A stretch of 10,735 nt of DNA from Collimonas sp. UBA1456 (GCA_002325825.1 DCSW01000128.1:1-10735), one strand, 5' to 3'; numbered from the stretch's first letter, positions 1 to 7,492 are shown. Translations and numbers: made by a program. The notes: generated by a model not told the origin, from the sequence alone.

Positions 1-395
1 TTTGGCTGTCTTGAAAAATGCAGAAAACTTTGGAAAAATTGTGGGGTTCAGCTCAATACCAGGCTGCAATTAGTCACTTTTCTTTTTCCTCACTGTAATT
101 ATTGTATTGAAAAGTGCTGAAAATATTTCGAGCAGGTTCTTAGCAAACGGAATTGTGCATCGCAAGGTAAAGCCCCCTTCTTTTTAGAAAAAACTATAGA
201 TGTCGATTGGACGACACTCAGTTTCATGCAACAAACACAAATTCCCACTGCCGCGGCGAGGCCAACCAGGTGCGCCAAGAGACGTTAGAATAACGAGACA
301 CAATATTTGCTCAGCGAGATTTTATGGAATGCACAGTACGCTGGATCGGCTCGTCCGGCATCACTTTTTGGTCAAGACGGGTTCCGGCCACCATA
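1..395. other. Stretch downstream of coq7 with no recognisable gene
   Basis: This stretch lies past the coq7 stop codon. Roughly the first 200 bases are AT-rich and contain several A/T runs. Short open frames exist on both strands, but none has a recognisable motif, a ribosome binding site, or codon usage like the intact genes here. On the minus strand an unbroken frame from about 284 to 99 contains a hydrophobic stretch, but it has no good start and no family resemblance. A short perfect dyad, CCATATC-A-GATATGG, overlaps the coq7 stop; its 1-nt loop is too small for a hairpin terminator. I read the stretch as intergenic or as eroded beyond recognition. Confidence 0.5.
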
Positions 396-1022
396 TCAGA
401 TATGGTAGGCAACTGTCTTCATCATCTTGGACATTGCCTGCATCATCTTACACACCAGCACGGGCATTTCCGTGCTGCCCAGCGACCGTGCCGCCTTGCC
501 GTGGGCGATTTCATCGTCGCGCATCTGTTCGACAATGGCACGCGATTTAGCGTCCTGCAGCGGCAACTGTTCCAGATGGTTGCTCAGGTGAGCCTCGACC
601 TGTCGCTCGGTTTCCGATACAAAACCGAGACTGCTGGCATCGCCAAGACTGGCGACGATCGTGCCCAGCGCATACGAGACGGCGTACCACAGCGGATTGA
701 GTAGACTGACGTGCGAACCGAGCTGAAGCAGGCGCTCCGCAGTCCATGCCAGATGATCCTCTTCCTCGCGTCCGGCTTCAGCAAACTGTAGCTTGATCGA
801 CTCACCTTGGGCAAAGCGGCCCTGAGCGTCATACAGCGCTTGCGCACAGACTTCACCGACGTGGTTGACCCGCATCAGGCCAGCACTATGGCGCTGCTCG
901 GCAACATCCAGAATGCCGTCCGGGGCAGTCAATGCTGGGTTAGGGCGCGACGCTAAGGTTTGCCCGGTGATCACGCGCAGGGCGTTGTCGAAATCGGCGA
1001 TGGCTTTGTCTATAGATGGCAT
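396..1022 (-). CDS. coq7: Coq7-type demethoxyubiquinone hydroxylase (2-polyprenyl-3-methyl-6-methoxy-1,4-benzoquinol hydroxylase)
   Basis: The frame encodes 208 residues, the usual length for the family, and is intact. Coq7 is a membrane-associated di-iron monooxygenase that performs the late hydroxylation of demethoxyubiquinol in ubiquinone synthesis. It takes the place of UbiF in many proteobacteria. The carboxylate-bridged di-iron ligands are visible: E57 in RVNHVGE, the pair E87/H90 in EEEDHLAW, E139 in ETERQVEAH, and the pair E171/H174 in DEIAHG. The hydrophobic segment around 105-125 fits interfacial membrane association. An ATG at 1034 would add four residues. I prefer 1022 because family members begin close to MPSID, although neither start has a strong Shine-Dalgarno. 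The stop is TGA. The gene lies 48 bp downstream of a dead DUF3025 gene in the same direction, so it may once have been cotranscribed with it and now needs its own promoter. Its retention fits an essential role in respiration. Confidence 0.93.
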   Translation of the reverse strand: MPSIDKAIADFDNALRVITGQTLASRPNPALTAPDGILDVAEQRHSAGLMRVNHVGEVCAQALYDAQGRFAQGESIKLQFAEAGREEEDHLAWTAERLLQLGSHVSLLNPLWYAVSYALGTIVASLGDASSLGFVSETERQVEAHLSNHLEQLPLQDAKSRAIVEQMRDDEIAHGKAARSLGSTEMPVLVCKMMQAMSKMMKTVAYHI

Positions 1023-1070
1023 GCTGAGAATCATTGATGAAAGTAGATGCCTGAATTTTAGCAGGCTAAG

Positions 1071-1778
1071 CTAAGCATGGCGCTTTGGTCGGAATACCGC
1101 GGTGTCGACACAAAATCCGCGATCTTGAAGATGTGATCAGCCCGGCACGATCAATACCGGCAGCGGCATCAGCCAACCAACCGGCGCGCCTTGCAGGGCC
1201 AGCTCGGCGGCAACATGGTGTGTCGATCCAGGTACGCCGAGGATCGTTCTCCAACATAAAGACACGCTCCGGCGGGCTGACCACCAGGGTATGGGAGGTA
1301 ATCGCTTTGTATGTGCGCACCAGTAGTGGCGTGGCGTTTTCATCGAAAATCGTGACGGCACCGCGCGGCTTGCTGCTACCTGACTGCGTCCCATCCTTCG
1401 CCAACTCCACCGCTTGCAGTGCATTCAACTGCACTTTTATCGATGGAAACGCAATCCATATCAAAGTATTAAGAAAATCATGCAGATTGTCGCGCGTCGA
1501 CACCTTGCCACTACTGTCGATGCATGCATAGTAGGTGGTCGCCACCGGCAATTCGGCTTGCTCGACAAGGCGAACCGGCAAATTTTAAAAATTACGGATA
1601 TCGCGCTGCTGGGCGAGCGCATTCAGGACGTCTCGCCAGTCGGCGCTTGTCGTTAGCCACAAGTCCCTATTGCGCGAAACGGTTTCAGCCAGGGCTGTTG
1701 CCAGTCGATAGTCGAGAGAAACGCTGCGGCGGCAATCCGGTAGATTGGAGGCGGCGGGAATATCAATGTGCCGCGCAT
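1071..1778 (-). pseudogene. DUF3025 family protein, broken by stops, frameshifts and an internal deletion
   Basis: Read across frames, the minus strand gives a DUF3025 protein. The N-terminal part has IDWQQPWLKPFRAIG, the core has TRDNLHDFLNTLIWIAFP followed by LNALQAVELA and FDENATPLL, then YKAITSHTLVV, and the C-terminus ends DTAVFRPKR. The biochemical role of this family is unknown. The start at 1778 is supported by GAGG four bases upstream. Lesions seen: a frame change near 1653 (the opening frame ends in TAA there), TAA at 1585-1587, a one-base (C) insertion near 1220 that shifts WIDT away from HVAAELALQGAPVGWL, and TGA at 1137-1139 where the family has Trp after PG. The stretch between FDENATPLLV and TYKAITSH is shorter than in relatives as I recall them, suggesting loss of roughly 35 codons. 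It starts 47 bp after cobA and ends 48 bp before coq7, so the three look like a former transcription unit. Confidence 0.82.
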
Positions 1779-1825
1779 CTTACCTCGTGTGCGGCGATCG
1801 TTCAACGTCTGCGACATCGGCTATA

Positions 1826-2523
1826 TCAGCCCAGCGCCTGCTGCAAGTCGTCCAGCACAATCGCGCCGAGCACGTCAGCGTCACGCACCACTTCGCCAAT
1901 GACGATGATGTTGGGACTGCCGAGGTCGCTGTCTTGCAAATCCGCGGGCAGGCGCGCCAATGTAGTCAGCAAACCTGCTTGCACCGACAACGTTGCTGAC
2001 TGAATCACCGCGACCGACATCGCTGCGGCCATGCCGGCTTCCGATAAACTTCTCTGCGATTGGCTACAGCAAGCGATACCCACGTAGATCACCAGCGTCA
2101 TACTGAAATCCGCCAACGCTTGCCAGTTGGGTTGCACAGAATCATGCTTATTGTGGCAAGTAACAAAAATTACGCCTTGGCTATGTTCGCGGTGAGTAAC
2201 GGCGATGCCGGCACTGGCCACTGCTGCCATATCGCTGGTAATCCAGGTCACCACCTCGACCGTCACGCCTTGCGCCGGCAAAGGGACTTGCCCCTCGCCG
2301 CCGTGGCCGAACAGATAAGGATCGCCGCCGTCAAGCACACCACGCACTGGCCAGCGCGCGCTTCCAACACCATCAGGCGTTCGATGAATTCCTGCAAGGC
2401 CGAATGATAATCACCGCGCTTGCCGACATGAATTACACGGGCGTTCTGCTGCGCATGCTGCAAAATCTCTGGATTGACCTGACCATCCACCAACAACACA
2501 TTACCCTGGGTAGGCAGCGTGCG
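1826..2523 (-). pseudogene. cobA: Uroporphyrinogen-III C-methyltransferase, 5'-truncated and frameshifted
   Basis: SUMT methylates uroporphyrinogen III at C2 and C7 to make precorrin-2, the precursor of siroheme, which assimilatory nitrite reductase needs. The visible part begins within the first conserved region (VDGQVNPEIL, then VIHVGKRG) and runs through GGDPYLFGHGGEG, AGIAVTHREHSQGVIFVT, MTLVIYVGIA and IIVIGEVVRDADVLG to a TGA at 1826. The first 20-30 codons, including the glycine-rich GAGPG loop that binds S-adenosylmethionine, are absent, and the sequence runs straight into the tail of nrtD. A one-base deletion near 2331 splits the frame between QCVV and GGDPYLF. Substitutions at normally conserved places (VTWITS where PGITS is usual, VTCHNK for VTGHNK) also suggest relaxed selection. 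From position 2331 down, the frame stays open for about 170 codons, so this part has decayed less than its neighbours. A siroheme-linked role is inferred from the nitrate context. Confidence 0.88.
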
Positions 2524-3126
2524 TCGTCGGCTGCGCTTGCTTGTGATAACGGAATCCCAGCACCGAGGTGCGATATTCAGCATGCAATGCGTCCTGCGCC
2601 AGCGCCACCTGCTCACGCGGTCGCGCCAAACGCACCTAGACGATATCGCCGATGGTGGCGGCCGGGCCGCTGTTTCATGCCTCCGGAAATCTCGTGCGGA
2701 CGCTTTTGTCCAGCTGCGCTCAGTCCGACAAGCGCCAACGCCGTCTGGATGCGCTCCTTCAATTAGATCCTGTTTTCGGCAGCGCTGAATAAGCGCTTCA
2801 CACCCAGATAAATATTTTTGCAGTACATCAGCCAAGGCAGCAACGAATGGTTTTGAAACAGCACGGCCCACTCCGGCGATGGACCAGCAATTTTACGACC
2901 GGCACGAATCAATACTCCGTCGCTCGGCATCAACAAACCAGCGATCAGGTACAGCAGCGTCGATTTGCCGCAATCGGGGCCGTCCGATCAAGGCGACGAA
3001 TTCGCCCTTGTGCACCGTCAGATTGATATCGCGCAGCGCATGGAATGACCCCTTACGGGCGTTGAACACTATTTCAGTCTGGTGGATATCGATGAATTTG
3101 GCATCGCGCTGTTCTATATTCCCCAC
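2501..3126 (-). pseudogene. nrtD: Nitrate ABC transporter ATP-binding protein, pseudogene with internal deletion
   Basis: This was the cytoplasmic ATPase of an NrtABD-type nitrate importer. In order, the reading gives VFNARKGSFHALRDINLTVHKGEFVALIG, a frame change near 2975, CGKSTLLYLIAGLLMPSDGV (Walker A), VLFQNHSLLPWL (Q-loop region), TAA at 2763-2765, ALALVGLSAAGQKRPHEISGGMKQR (ABC signature), and then GPAATIGDIV and the C-terminal tail EYRTSVLGFRYHKQ. In relatives about 80 residues separate SGGMKQR from GPAATIG. Here they abut near 2667-2670, so Walker B, the D-loop and the H-loop are missing and the frame is broken. The tail ends in a TAA at 2501-2503 that already lies inside cobA-derived sequence. 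The GTG at 3126 is the likely start. nrtB ends 27 bp upstream. Non-functional beyond reasonable doubt. Confidence 0.9.
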
Positions 3127-3153
3127 CCTGCTAAATTAGCTTGCAACCTGATC

Positions 3154-3980
3154 TTAAGTGAACGCTTTCGCCACGGCCACCAGCTGTTGTTCCGGCAGCA
3201 GTACGACCACGCCGATGGCGACAATTGCGATGATGATGTGCGGCACGTTGAGATTATGCCATTCATCCCAAACTCAAAAACCGATACTGACACCAACCCA
3301 TGAACATTTCCTCGGCGACGATCGCCAGCCAGGCGGTACCAATCGCCAGCCGTACCCAGGTCAGCATGCATGGCAGCACCGATGGAAACAGAATCTTTCT
3401 GATAATTTTCCATTCCAATAGATTAAATACGCGGGCCACGTTCATGTAGTCCTGCGGCACACGCTGCACACCGACTGCAGTGTTAATGCTCATCGGCCAG
3501 ATCGAGCAGATGAAGATCGACCAGGTCGACGCCGGATTGGTCGACTTGAACACCAGTAGGCAGATCGGCAGCCGGGCGAGCGGTGATACCGATTTCAGCA
3601 AACTGATGATGGATCCAGAACATGCTGGACAGAAATTTGAAACGGCTGATCCTGAAACCCAGGGAGATGCCAACCAGCGCAGCTAGTTCAAATCAGATAC
3701 AAATACGTTGCAGTGAAGCCAGGGAGTTCCAGCCTATGCCTTGGTCATTTGGACTGGTTCGGTAGAACGTATCGGTGAACAGTTTGAGCACCTCTTGCAA
3801 CGTCACCAGGGGTGTCGGAAATTGGCGGTTGGTGAGCGCAATGATTTGCAAAGCTCCCCTAAGAAAGCCATCCCAAATAACGGTGCCAGCCTCGGCCCCA
3901 GCAGCGGGATCGGTACCGCTGGATGCAACGCTTCAGACTTGGCAGCTTTCGCGCGCCGCCGTGTCGATAATTAAACTCAT
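3154..3980 (-). pseudogene. nrtB: Nitrate ABC transporter permease, pseudogene
   Basis: This was the inner-membrane permease of the nitrate importer. The start at 3980 is ATG (MSLIIDTA). Segments in order are TDPAAGAEAG, PTPLVTLQEVLKLF, SPNDQGIGWNSLASLQR, FELAALVGISLGF, SIISLLKSVSPLARLPICLL, WSIFICSIWPMSINTAVGVQ, VPQDYMNVARVFNLLEWK (EAA-loop region), ILFPSVLPCMLTWVRLAIGTAW, and finally VWDEWHNLNVPHIIIAIVAIG, ending in TAA at 3154. Lesions include an early frame change (stop at 3933-3935), apparent loss of the first membrane segment between GAEAG and PTPLV, TGA at 3693-3695, a frameshift near 3620, a further frame change near 3290, and TGA at 3274-3276 where relatives have the first Trp of a WVWDEW-like motif. 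The gene sits between nrtA (39 bp upstream) and nrtD in the usual importer order. Confidence 0.9.
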
Positions 3981-4019
3981 ATTGGATCTCGTTAAATTGA
4001 CATTCTCACACCATCTGAC

Positions 4020-5317
4020 CTAGGCCTGAATCTTGAAAAAAGCGGTATAGGCTTTGGGATTCTTGCCATCCTGCACCGTGCTCTGTCCATCAGCCTCGAT
4101 GTATGCAGCACCTCTTTGGGCACCGACGTCTTGATCATCGCCGCCGCGTCCTTGTATAGATCGATCTGACTGACCGACTTAGCCACCGTCAGATAATTCA
4201 GATCGGCTTTCAGCAGCCCCCCCCCCAGCGCCGGTGGTTGCGTCATAAATCACATGCCGTCGGAAAGGCAAGAAAAATTTACCATACCTTAGCTTAGTTG
4301 TAGAACTTAATGTAGTTATGATCGGTCCAGGTCTTGCTAAGGCCATTCTGATAAAGCCCCATGATGCGTTGATCGATCACATCCTTGTTGGTGTTGACGT
4401 AGGGCTTGTCGGCGATGGCATCGGCCATCTTGTTCTTGTTGGCAAAGCGAAGCATCGATCCATTTTCCGGCGTCCCGCACGACGTCAATCAACGCGCGGC
4501 AAGTGTTCGGGTGATTGGCAGCGAACTCGGCAGCAGTGCCGAGTACTTTCTCTGGATGATCCTTCCAGATTTCCTGGGTAGTGATCTCAGTGATGCCAAC
4601 GCCATCGATAATCGCCTTGTGCCCTGCAAACTTCGCCAACGCAAAAGTCATCCATATTGCCGACTCATATATTCGCCACCATTTGCGGTGGCACCGTGGT
4701 CACCTTGGCACCTTTAAGCAGATTGCTGCTATCAGCGGCCAGCCAGTAATACAACCACATCGTGTGGGTGCCGGTCGGGAAAGTCTGGGCAAACATATAT
4801 TCATGCTTGTCGCTGGCCATCAGTTTGGCCAGCGAAGGGCTGTCGACCGCTCCTTTGTCTGCCAGCTTCCTGGGAAGCGTGATGGCCTGATCGTTATTAT
4901 TCAACCCCATCCGAATCACCATTTCTTTCTTCTGGCCACCGATACCCGTCTGGACGGATTAAATCAAACCCGACAACACATGCTTAGCATTCAGCTCGCC
5001 ATTGCCTAGTTTGTCGCGCATAACCGGCCCATGAGGCTTACTTGCTGAGGACGATTTTGATGCCGTATTTTTTATCGAAGATAAGCAGTGACACCATCAC
5101 GACCGATGCGCAATCCGTCAGCGGAATGAAACCAATCTTGACTTCGGTCTTCTCCGGTTTATCCGGGACTTAAGGATCAAGCACCGGAACTTGCTAATCC
5201 CAACATGCTGACTCCTGCCGCGATCGTTGCGGTTTGTAGTAGTTGACGGCGCTTGCCGTTGACAGTGACATCTGTAACAAGGGTATCGTGATACGGCAAC
5301 ACTTTTTTCAAATCCAT
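4020..5317 (-). pseudogene. nrtA: Nitrate ABC transporter substrate-binding protein, pseudogene
   Basis: NrtA binds nitrate outside the inner membrane. A twin-arginine export signal is visible (KRRQLLQTATIAAGVSMLGL), followed by KTEVKIGFIPLTDCASVV, FDKKYGIKIVLSK, QAITLPRKLADKGAVD, FAQTFPTGTHTMWLYYWLAA, VTTVPPQMVAN, IIDGVGITEITTQEIWKDHP, AGKWIDASL, ADAIADKPYVNTNKDVIDQR and SQIDLYKDAAAMIKTSVPKE. The start at 5317 has GGAG seven bases upstream. The locus keeps close to full length (about 430 codons) but is shattered. It has TGA at 5177-5179 (Trp expected after SSGA), TAA at 5038-5040, TAA at 4959-4961, TGA at 4250-4252 (Trp expected in DGMW), a ten-base C run at 4217-4226 where a GGG-type Gly codon following Trp is expected, and about five other frame changes, the last near the end at about 4085. 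The order nrtA-nrtB-nrtD downstream of nasT is the typical arrangement. Confidence 0.93.
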
Positions 5318-5603
5318 CGCATCGCTCCACATTATTTTCGTCAATAGAAAGGTGTCGTTCCGGAATGCATCCGCCATGCAGAAAGAGGTTTTTATCTGAT
5401 GTGGAAAAGATCGCCGTTAGCCGATTTCAACAGCGCCAACGTTGGCTCCTTTAAATAAAAATGTAAACCGCGGGCCAGATTTTTTGAGTCGAATCGATGC
5501 TCTTGCAGTAGGAAATTGTATTTTTCTTGTGCGTCGCACCAAAGATGTTCGCTTTTTGTTGGCGCGCCAGTCTGTTGACCGTGACGCCCGTATTGAAATA
5601 GCA
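5318..5603 (-). promoter_or_regulatory. nasT-nrtA intergenic leader with two possible hairpins
   Basis: In characterised nitrate operons, ANTAR proteins such as NasR or NasT bind leader RNA and prevent termination before the structural genes. This 286-nt gap is the right place for such a leader. On the minus strand I see two candidate stems. The first is CGCGCCAA (5566-5559) with TTGGTGCG (5542-5535), eight pairs with one G-U and a 16-nt loop. The second is CGCTGTT (5435-5429) with AACGGCG (5418-5412), seven pairs with one G-U and a 10-nt loop, followed closely by TCTTTTCC, which is weakly terminator-like. I do not see the pair of hexaloop hairpins expected of an ANTAR target. With nasT and nrtA both broken the leader is probably decaying too. 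Function is inferred from position. Confidence 0.3.
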
Positions 5604-6106
5604 TTAGCAGAGCAAATCGGCAGCATCGATAATGCGTTGCGCCACCTCGGACAATTTGAGGTTCTTGACCATCGCCAGCCATCGCAGCTTTTGGTAGGCC
5701 TCCTGCTCGCTCAACTTGTGATGCTCCATCAGCAAGTCTTTGGCCTGCAGCATGCAGTCCAGCTACGATATAGGCAGAGACTCAGCCATTGCGGCATCCA
5801 TGCTGAAGGTTTTTCGTCTTCGGTAAACAGCACGATCTGGCGGCGCGCATCGCGACTGACCACAACCACATGCTCCAACACATCGTGGGTATCGGATGCA
5901 GCCTCGATAATGATCATATCGGGTTGCAGCTTGGCAATCCGCTCCGGCAGGTAAAGGTCAACCGGTAGCGATTCGCTAATGTTGTAGTTAGCTTGCAACA
6001 TACTAATGCGCAAAGCCTTGCTACGCGCGGGTTGCGCTTAGAAGTCAGGATCGTCGTCGCCTTCGATGGCGCCTGGATTAACAACAACAATGGGAAACCT
6101 TTGCAT
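5604..6106 (-). pseudogene. nasT: NasT-type response regulator with ANTAR RNA-binding domain, pseudogene
   Basis: NasT-like proteins combine a receiver-like domain with a C-terminal ANTAR domain that binds leader RNA and relieves termination in nitrate-assimilation operons. The proposed start at 6106 gives MQRFPIVVVNPG, then TAA at 6038-6040, then in the same frame RSKALRISMLQANYNI, LQPDMIIIEAASDTHDVLEHVVVVSRD and IVLFTEDEKPSA. After that the frame changes twice around 5770-5800 (SMDAAMAE, then VSAYIVAGL). The ANTAR part, QAKDLLMEHHKLSEQEAYQKL followed by EVAQRIIDAADLL, runs on to a TAA at 5604. In relatives a linker of several tens of residues separates the receiver from ANTAR. Here they are nearly adjacent, so an internal deletion near 5750-5765 is likely. 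The gene lies upstream of nrtA in the same direction. It is dead as a two-domain protein; the ANTAR piece alone has no evident start. Confidence 0.88.
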
Positions 6107-6190
6107 GCTTGAAACACGAGCAAGGAAGTGAAACGGTGAACTAGGATAGCGGTAGACCCATTATTCACACCCGTCGTTCAAGCATGCAAA
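6100..6190. repeat. Perfect 14-bp inverted repeat spanning the nasT start
   Basis: TTTGCATGCTTGAA at 6100-6113 is the exact reverse complement of TTCAAGCATGCAAA at 6177-6190, with 63 bp between them. The left arm contains the proposed nasT start codon (6104-6106). A shorter inner dyad, GTGAA at about 6136-6140 with TTCAC at about 6164-6168, could stack inside the larger one. It could be a regulatory dyad, or the ends of a small element. Each arm holds the palindrome GCATGC, which raises the chance of a fortuitous match somewhat. No coding content is seen between the arms. Confidence 0.55.
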
Positions 6191-6255
6191 AATTGCACCA
6201 TGTCGATGCAAGTGATCGGAGACGGCTTCATGCGGAGGATCTGCAGCGCCGCTTG

Positions 6256-6336
6256 TTCATCATGCCCACGCACGCGGGAATTGATATCACGAGAGTGATG
6301 AATAACATGGGTTCCCGCGTGCGTGGACATGATGAA
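6256..6336. repeat. Long near-perfect hairpin between pyrC and nasT
   Basis: The 25-base arms at 6256-6280 and 6312-6336 are inverted copies with a single mismatch, which would be a G-U pair in one of the two transcripts. The core is CCCACGCACGCGGGAA against TTCCCGCGTGCGTGG. The 31-nt loop contains a second small hairpin, ATCAC-GAGA-GTGAT (6286-6299), with a GNRA-type tetraloop. The element starts 26 nt after the pyrC stop. No T run follows on the minus strand, so it is not a classical intrinsic terminator in that direction. It could be an mRNA 3' stabilising structure for pyrC, a Rho-dependent or factor-assisted end, or a copy of a dispersed palindromic repeat. Only one copy is present in this window. 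Confidence 0.7.
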
Positions 6337-6362
6337 ATTTTGGCATCCGTTTTTAAATAACT

Positions 6363-7397
6363 TTATATTATCTGCCACTCGATCATTTCGCCGCCATTCA
6401 GCGGCACCAACGTGACATCGCCCAGCGACAACTCGGCCGGCAAGGTCCACGGTTGGCGCTTCAGGGTAATGCTGCCCTGGTTGCGTGGCAGATTGTAAAA
6501 GGCCGGGCCGTTGAAACTGGCGAAGGCTTCCAACTGATCCAGCGCGCCGGCCTGATCGAAAGCTTGCGCATACAACTCCATCGCATGCAGCGCGGTGTAG
6601 CAACCGGCACACCCGAAGGCATGCTCCTTCAAGCCCTTCGGATGCGGTGCCGAGTCAGTGCCGAGGAAAAAGCGTGCGCTGCCGGAAGTCGCCGCACGCA
6701 CCAATGCTTGACGATGTTCTTCGCGTTTCAGCACCGGCAGACAATAGTAATGTGGACGAATCCCGCCATTGAAAATTTCATTGCGGTTGTACAGCAGATG
6801 ATGGGCAGTAACAGTGGCAGCAACCGGGCCATCGGCGCTCTCGACATACTGGGCGGCATCCTTGGTGGTAATATGTTCAAAAACCACTTTCAGTTCGGGC
6901 ATATCACGCCGTAGCGGCAACATCACGCGATCAATGAAAACTGCCTCACGATCGAAAATGTCAATCGCTGGGTCGGTCACTTCGCCGTGCACCAGGAACG
7001 GCATGCCGAGTTCCTGCATGACTTCCAGTGTCTTGTAGCACGTACTCAGATCGGTCACACCCGCATCCGAATTGGTGGTGGCGCCGGCTGGATACAGCTT
7101 GACCGCATGCATAAAGCCGCTCTCCTTGGCGCGCCGGATTTCATCTGGCGGCGTGTTGTTAGTCAGATACAGCGTCATCAGCGGCTCAAAGCTCAGCTCT
7201 GGCGGCAACACCGCCAGGATGCGGTCACGATAAGCTGCGGCCTGCTCCGTAGTGGTCACCGGCGGCTTCAGATTAGGCATCACGATGGCGCGGCCGAACT
7301 GGCGTGCGCTATGTAATAGTACGCTAGCCAGCGCCACGCCGTCGCGCAGATGCAAGTGCCAGTCGTCGGGGCGGGTAATGGTCCAGGTATCAGTCAT
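6363..7397 (-). CDS. pyrC: Dihydroorotase (PyrC, type II)
   Basis: The frame encodes 344 residues with no lesions. PyrC is the cytoplasmic zinc enzyme that cyclises N-carbamoyl-L-aspartate to dihydroorotate, the third step of de novo pyrimidine synthesis. The metal-site residues are all present: H14 and H16 in WHLHLRDG, the lysine to be carboxylated K100 in HAVKLYPAGAT, H137 in FLVHGE, H175 in FEHITTKDA, and D248 in LGTDSAPH. Each is offset by two from the E. coli numbering I recall (16, 18, 102, 139, 177, 250), so the enzyme should be active. The start at 7397 is chosen over the longer frame from 7436 because GGAAGAG lies seven bases upstream and the protein then begins at the family position. 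It stands alone between the glt operon and the dead nitrate cluster, with a dyad upstream and a hairpin downstream. The stop is TAA. Confidence 0.97.
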   Translation of the reverse strand: MTDTWTITRPDDWHLHLRDGVALASVLLHSARQFGRAIVMPNLKPPVTTTEQAAAYRDRILAVLPPELSFEPLMTLYLTNNTPPDEIRRAKESGFMHAVKLYPAGATTNSDAGVTDLSTCYKTLEVMQELGMPFLVHGEVTDPAIDIFDREAVFIDRVMLPLRRDMPELKVVFEHITTKDAAQYVESADGPVAATVTAHHLLYNRNEIFNGGIRPHYYCLPVLKREEHRQALVRAATSGSARFFLGTDSAPHPKGLKEHAFGCAGCYTALHAMELYAQAFDQAGALDQLEAFASFNGPAFYNLPRNQGSITLKRQPWTLPAELSLGDVTLVPLNGGEMIEWQII

Positions 7398-7404
7398 CTT
7401 AATT

Positions 7405-7411
7405 CTCTTCC
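7405..7411 (-). promoter_or_regulatory. Ribosome binding site of pyrC
   Basis: GGAAGAG on the minus strand lies seven bases before the ATG at 7397. It decides the pyrC start in favour of MTDTWTI over the upstream in-frame ATG at 7436, which would place this site inside the coding sequence. Confidence 0.75.
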
Positions 7412-7492
7412 GCAAATAAGGTTTGATGGAAGGCATGCCGCGGCCCCTTCAATACGCGTCATTCTACCGCAGCGCAAATATCAGCCTGAGTT

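Noticed and set aside
99..284. Minus-strand open frame with a hydrophobic segment (LVGLAAAVGICVCC)
   Set aside because: No start codon at its beginning, no ribosome binding site, no recognisable family, and only about 60 codons. It could be a gene remnant but cannot be supported.
200..704. Two overlapping plus-strand open frames at 200-550 and 324-704
   Set aside because: Both run into the antisense of coq7, show no family motif and have no ribosome binding site. They are shadows of the real gene and its flank.
1085..1531. 148-residue plus-strand frame
   Set aside because: It is antisense to the DUF3025 pseudogene, whose family motifs (such as TRDNLHDF and FDEN) are clear on the minus strand.
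2781..2797. Inverted AGCGCT pair in nrtD as a regulatory dyad
   Set aside because: Both copies fall within recognisable nrtD coding sequence (GVKRLFSA), so codon choice explains them.
6178..6612. 144-residue minus-strand frame overlapping the 3' end of pyrC
   Set aside because: Most of it lies out of frame over intact pyrC, and the rest crosses the 6256-6336 palindrome. No motif is visible.
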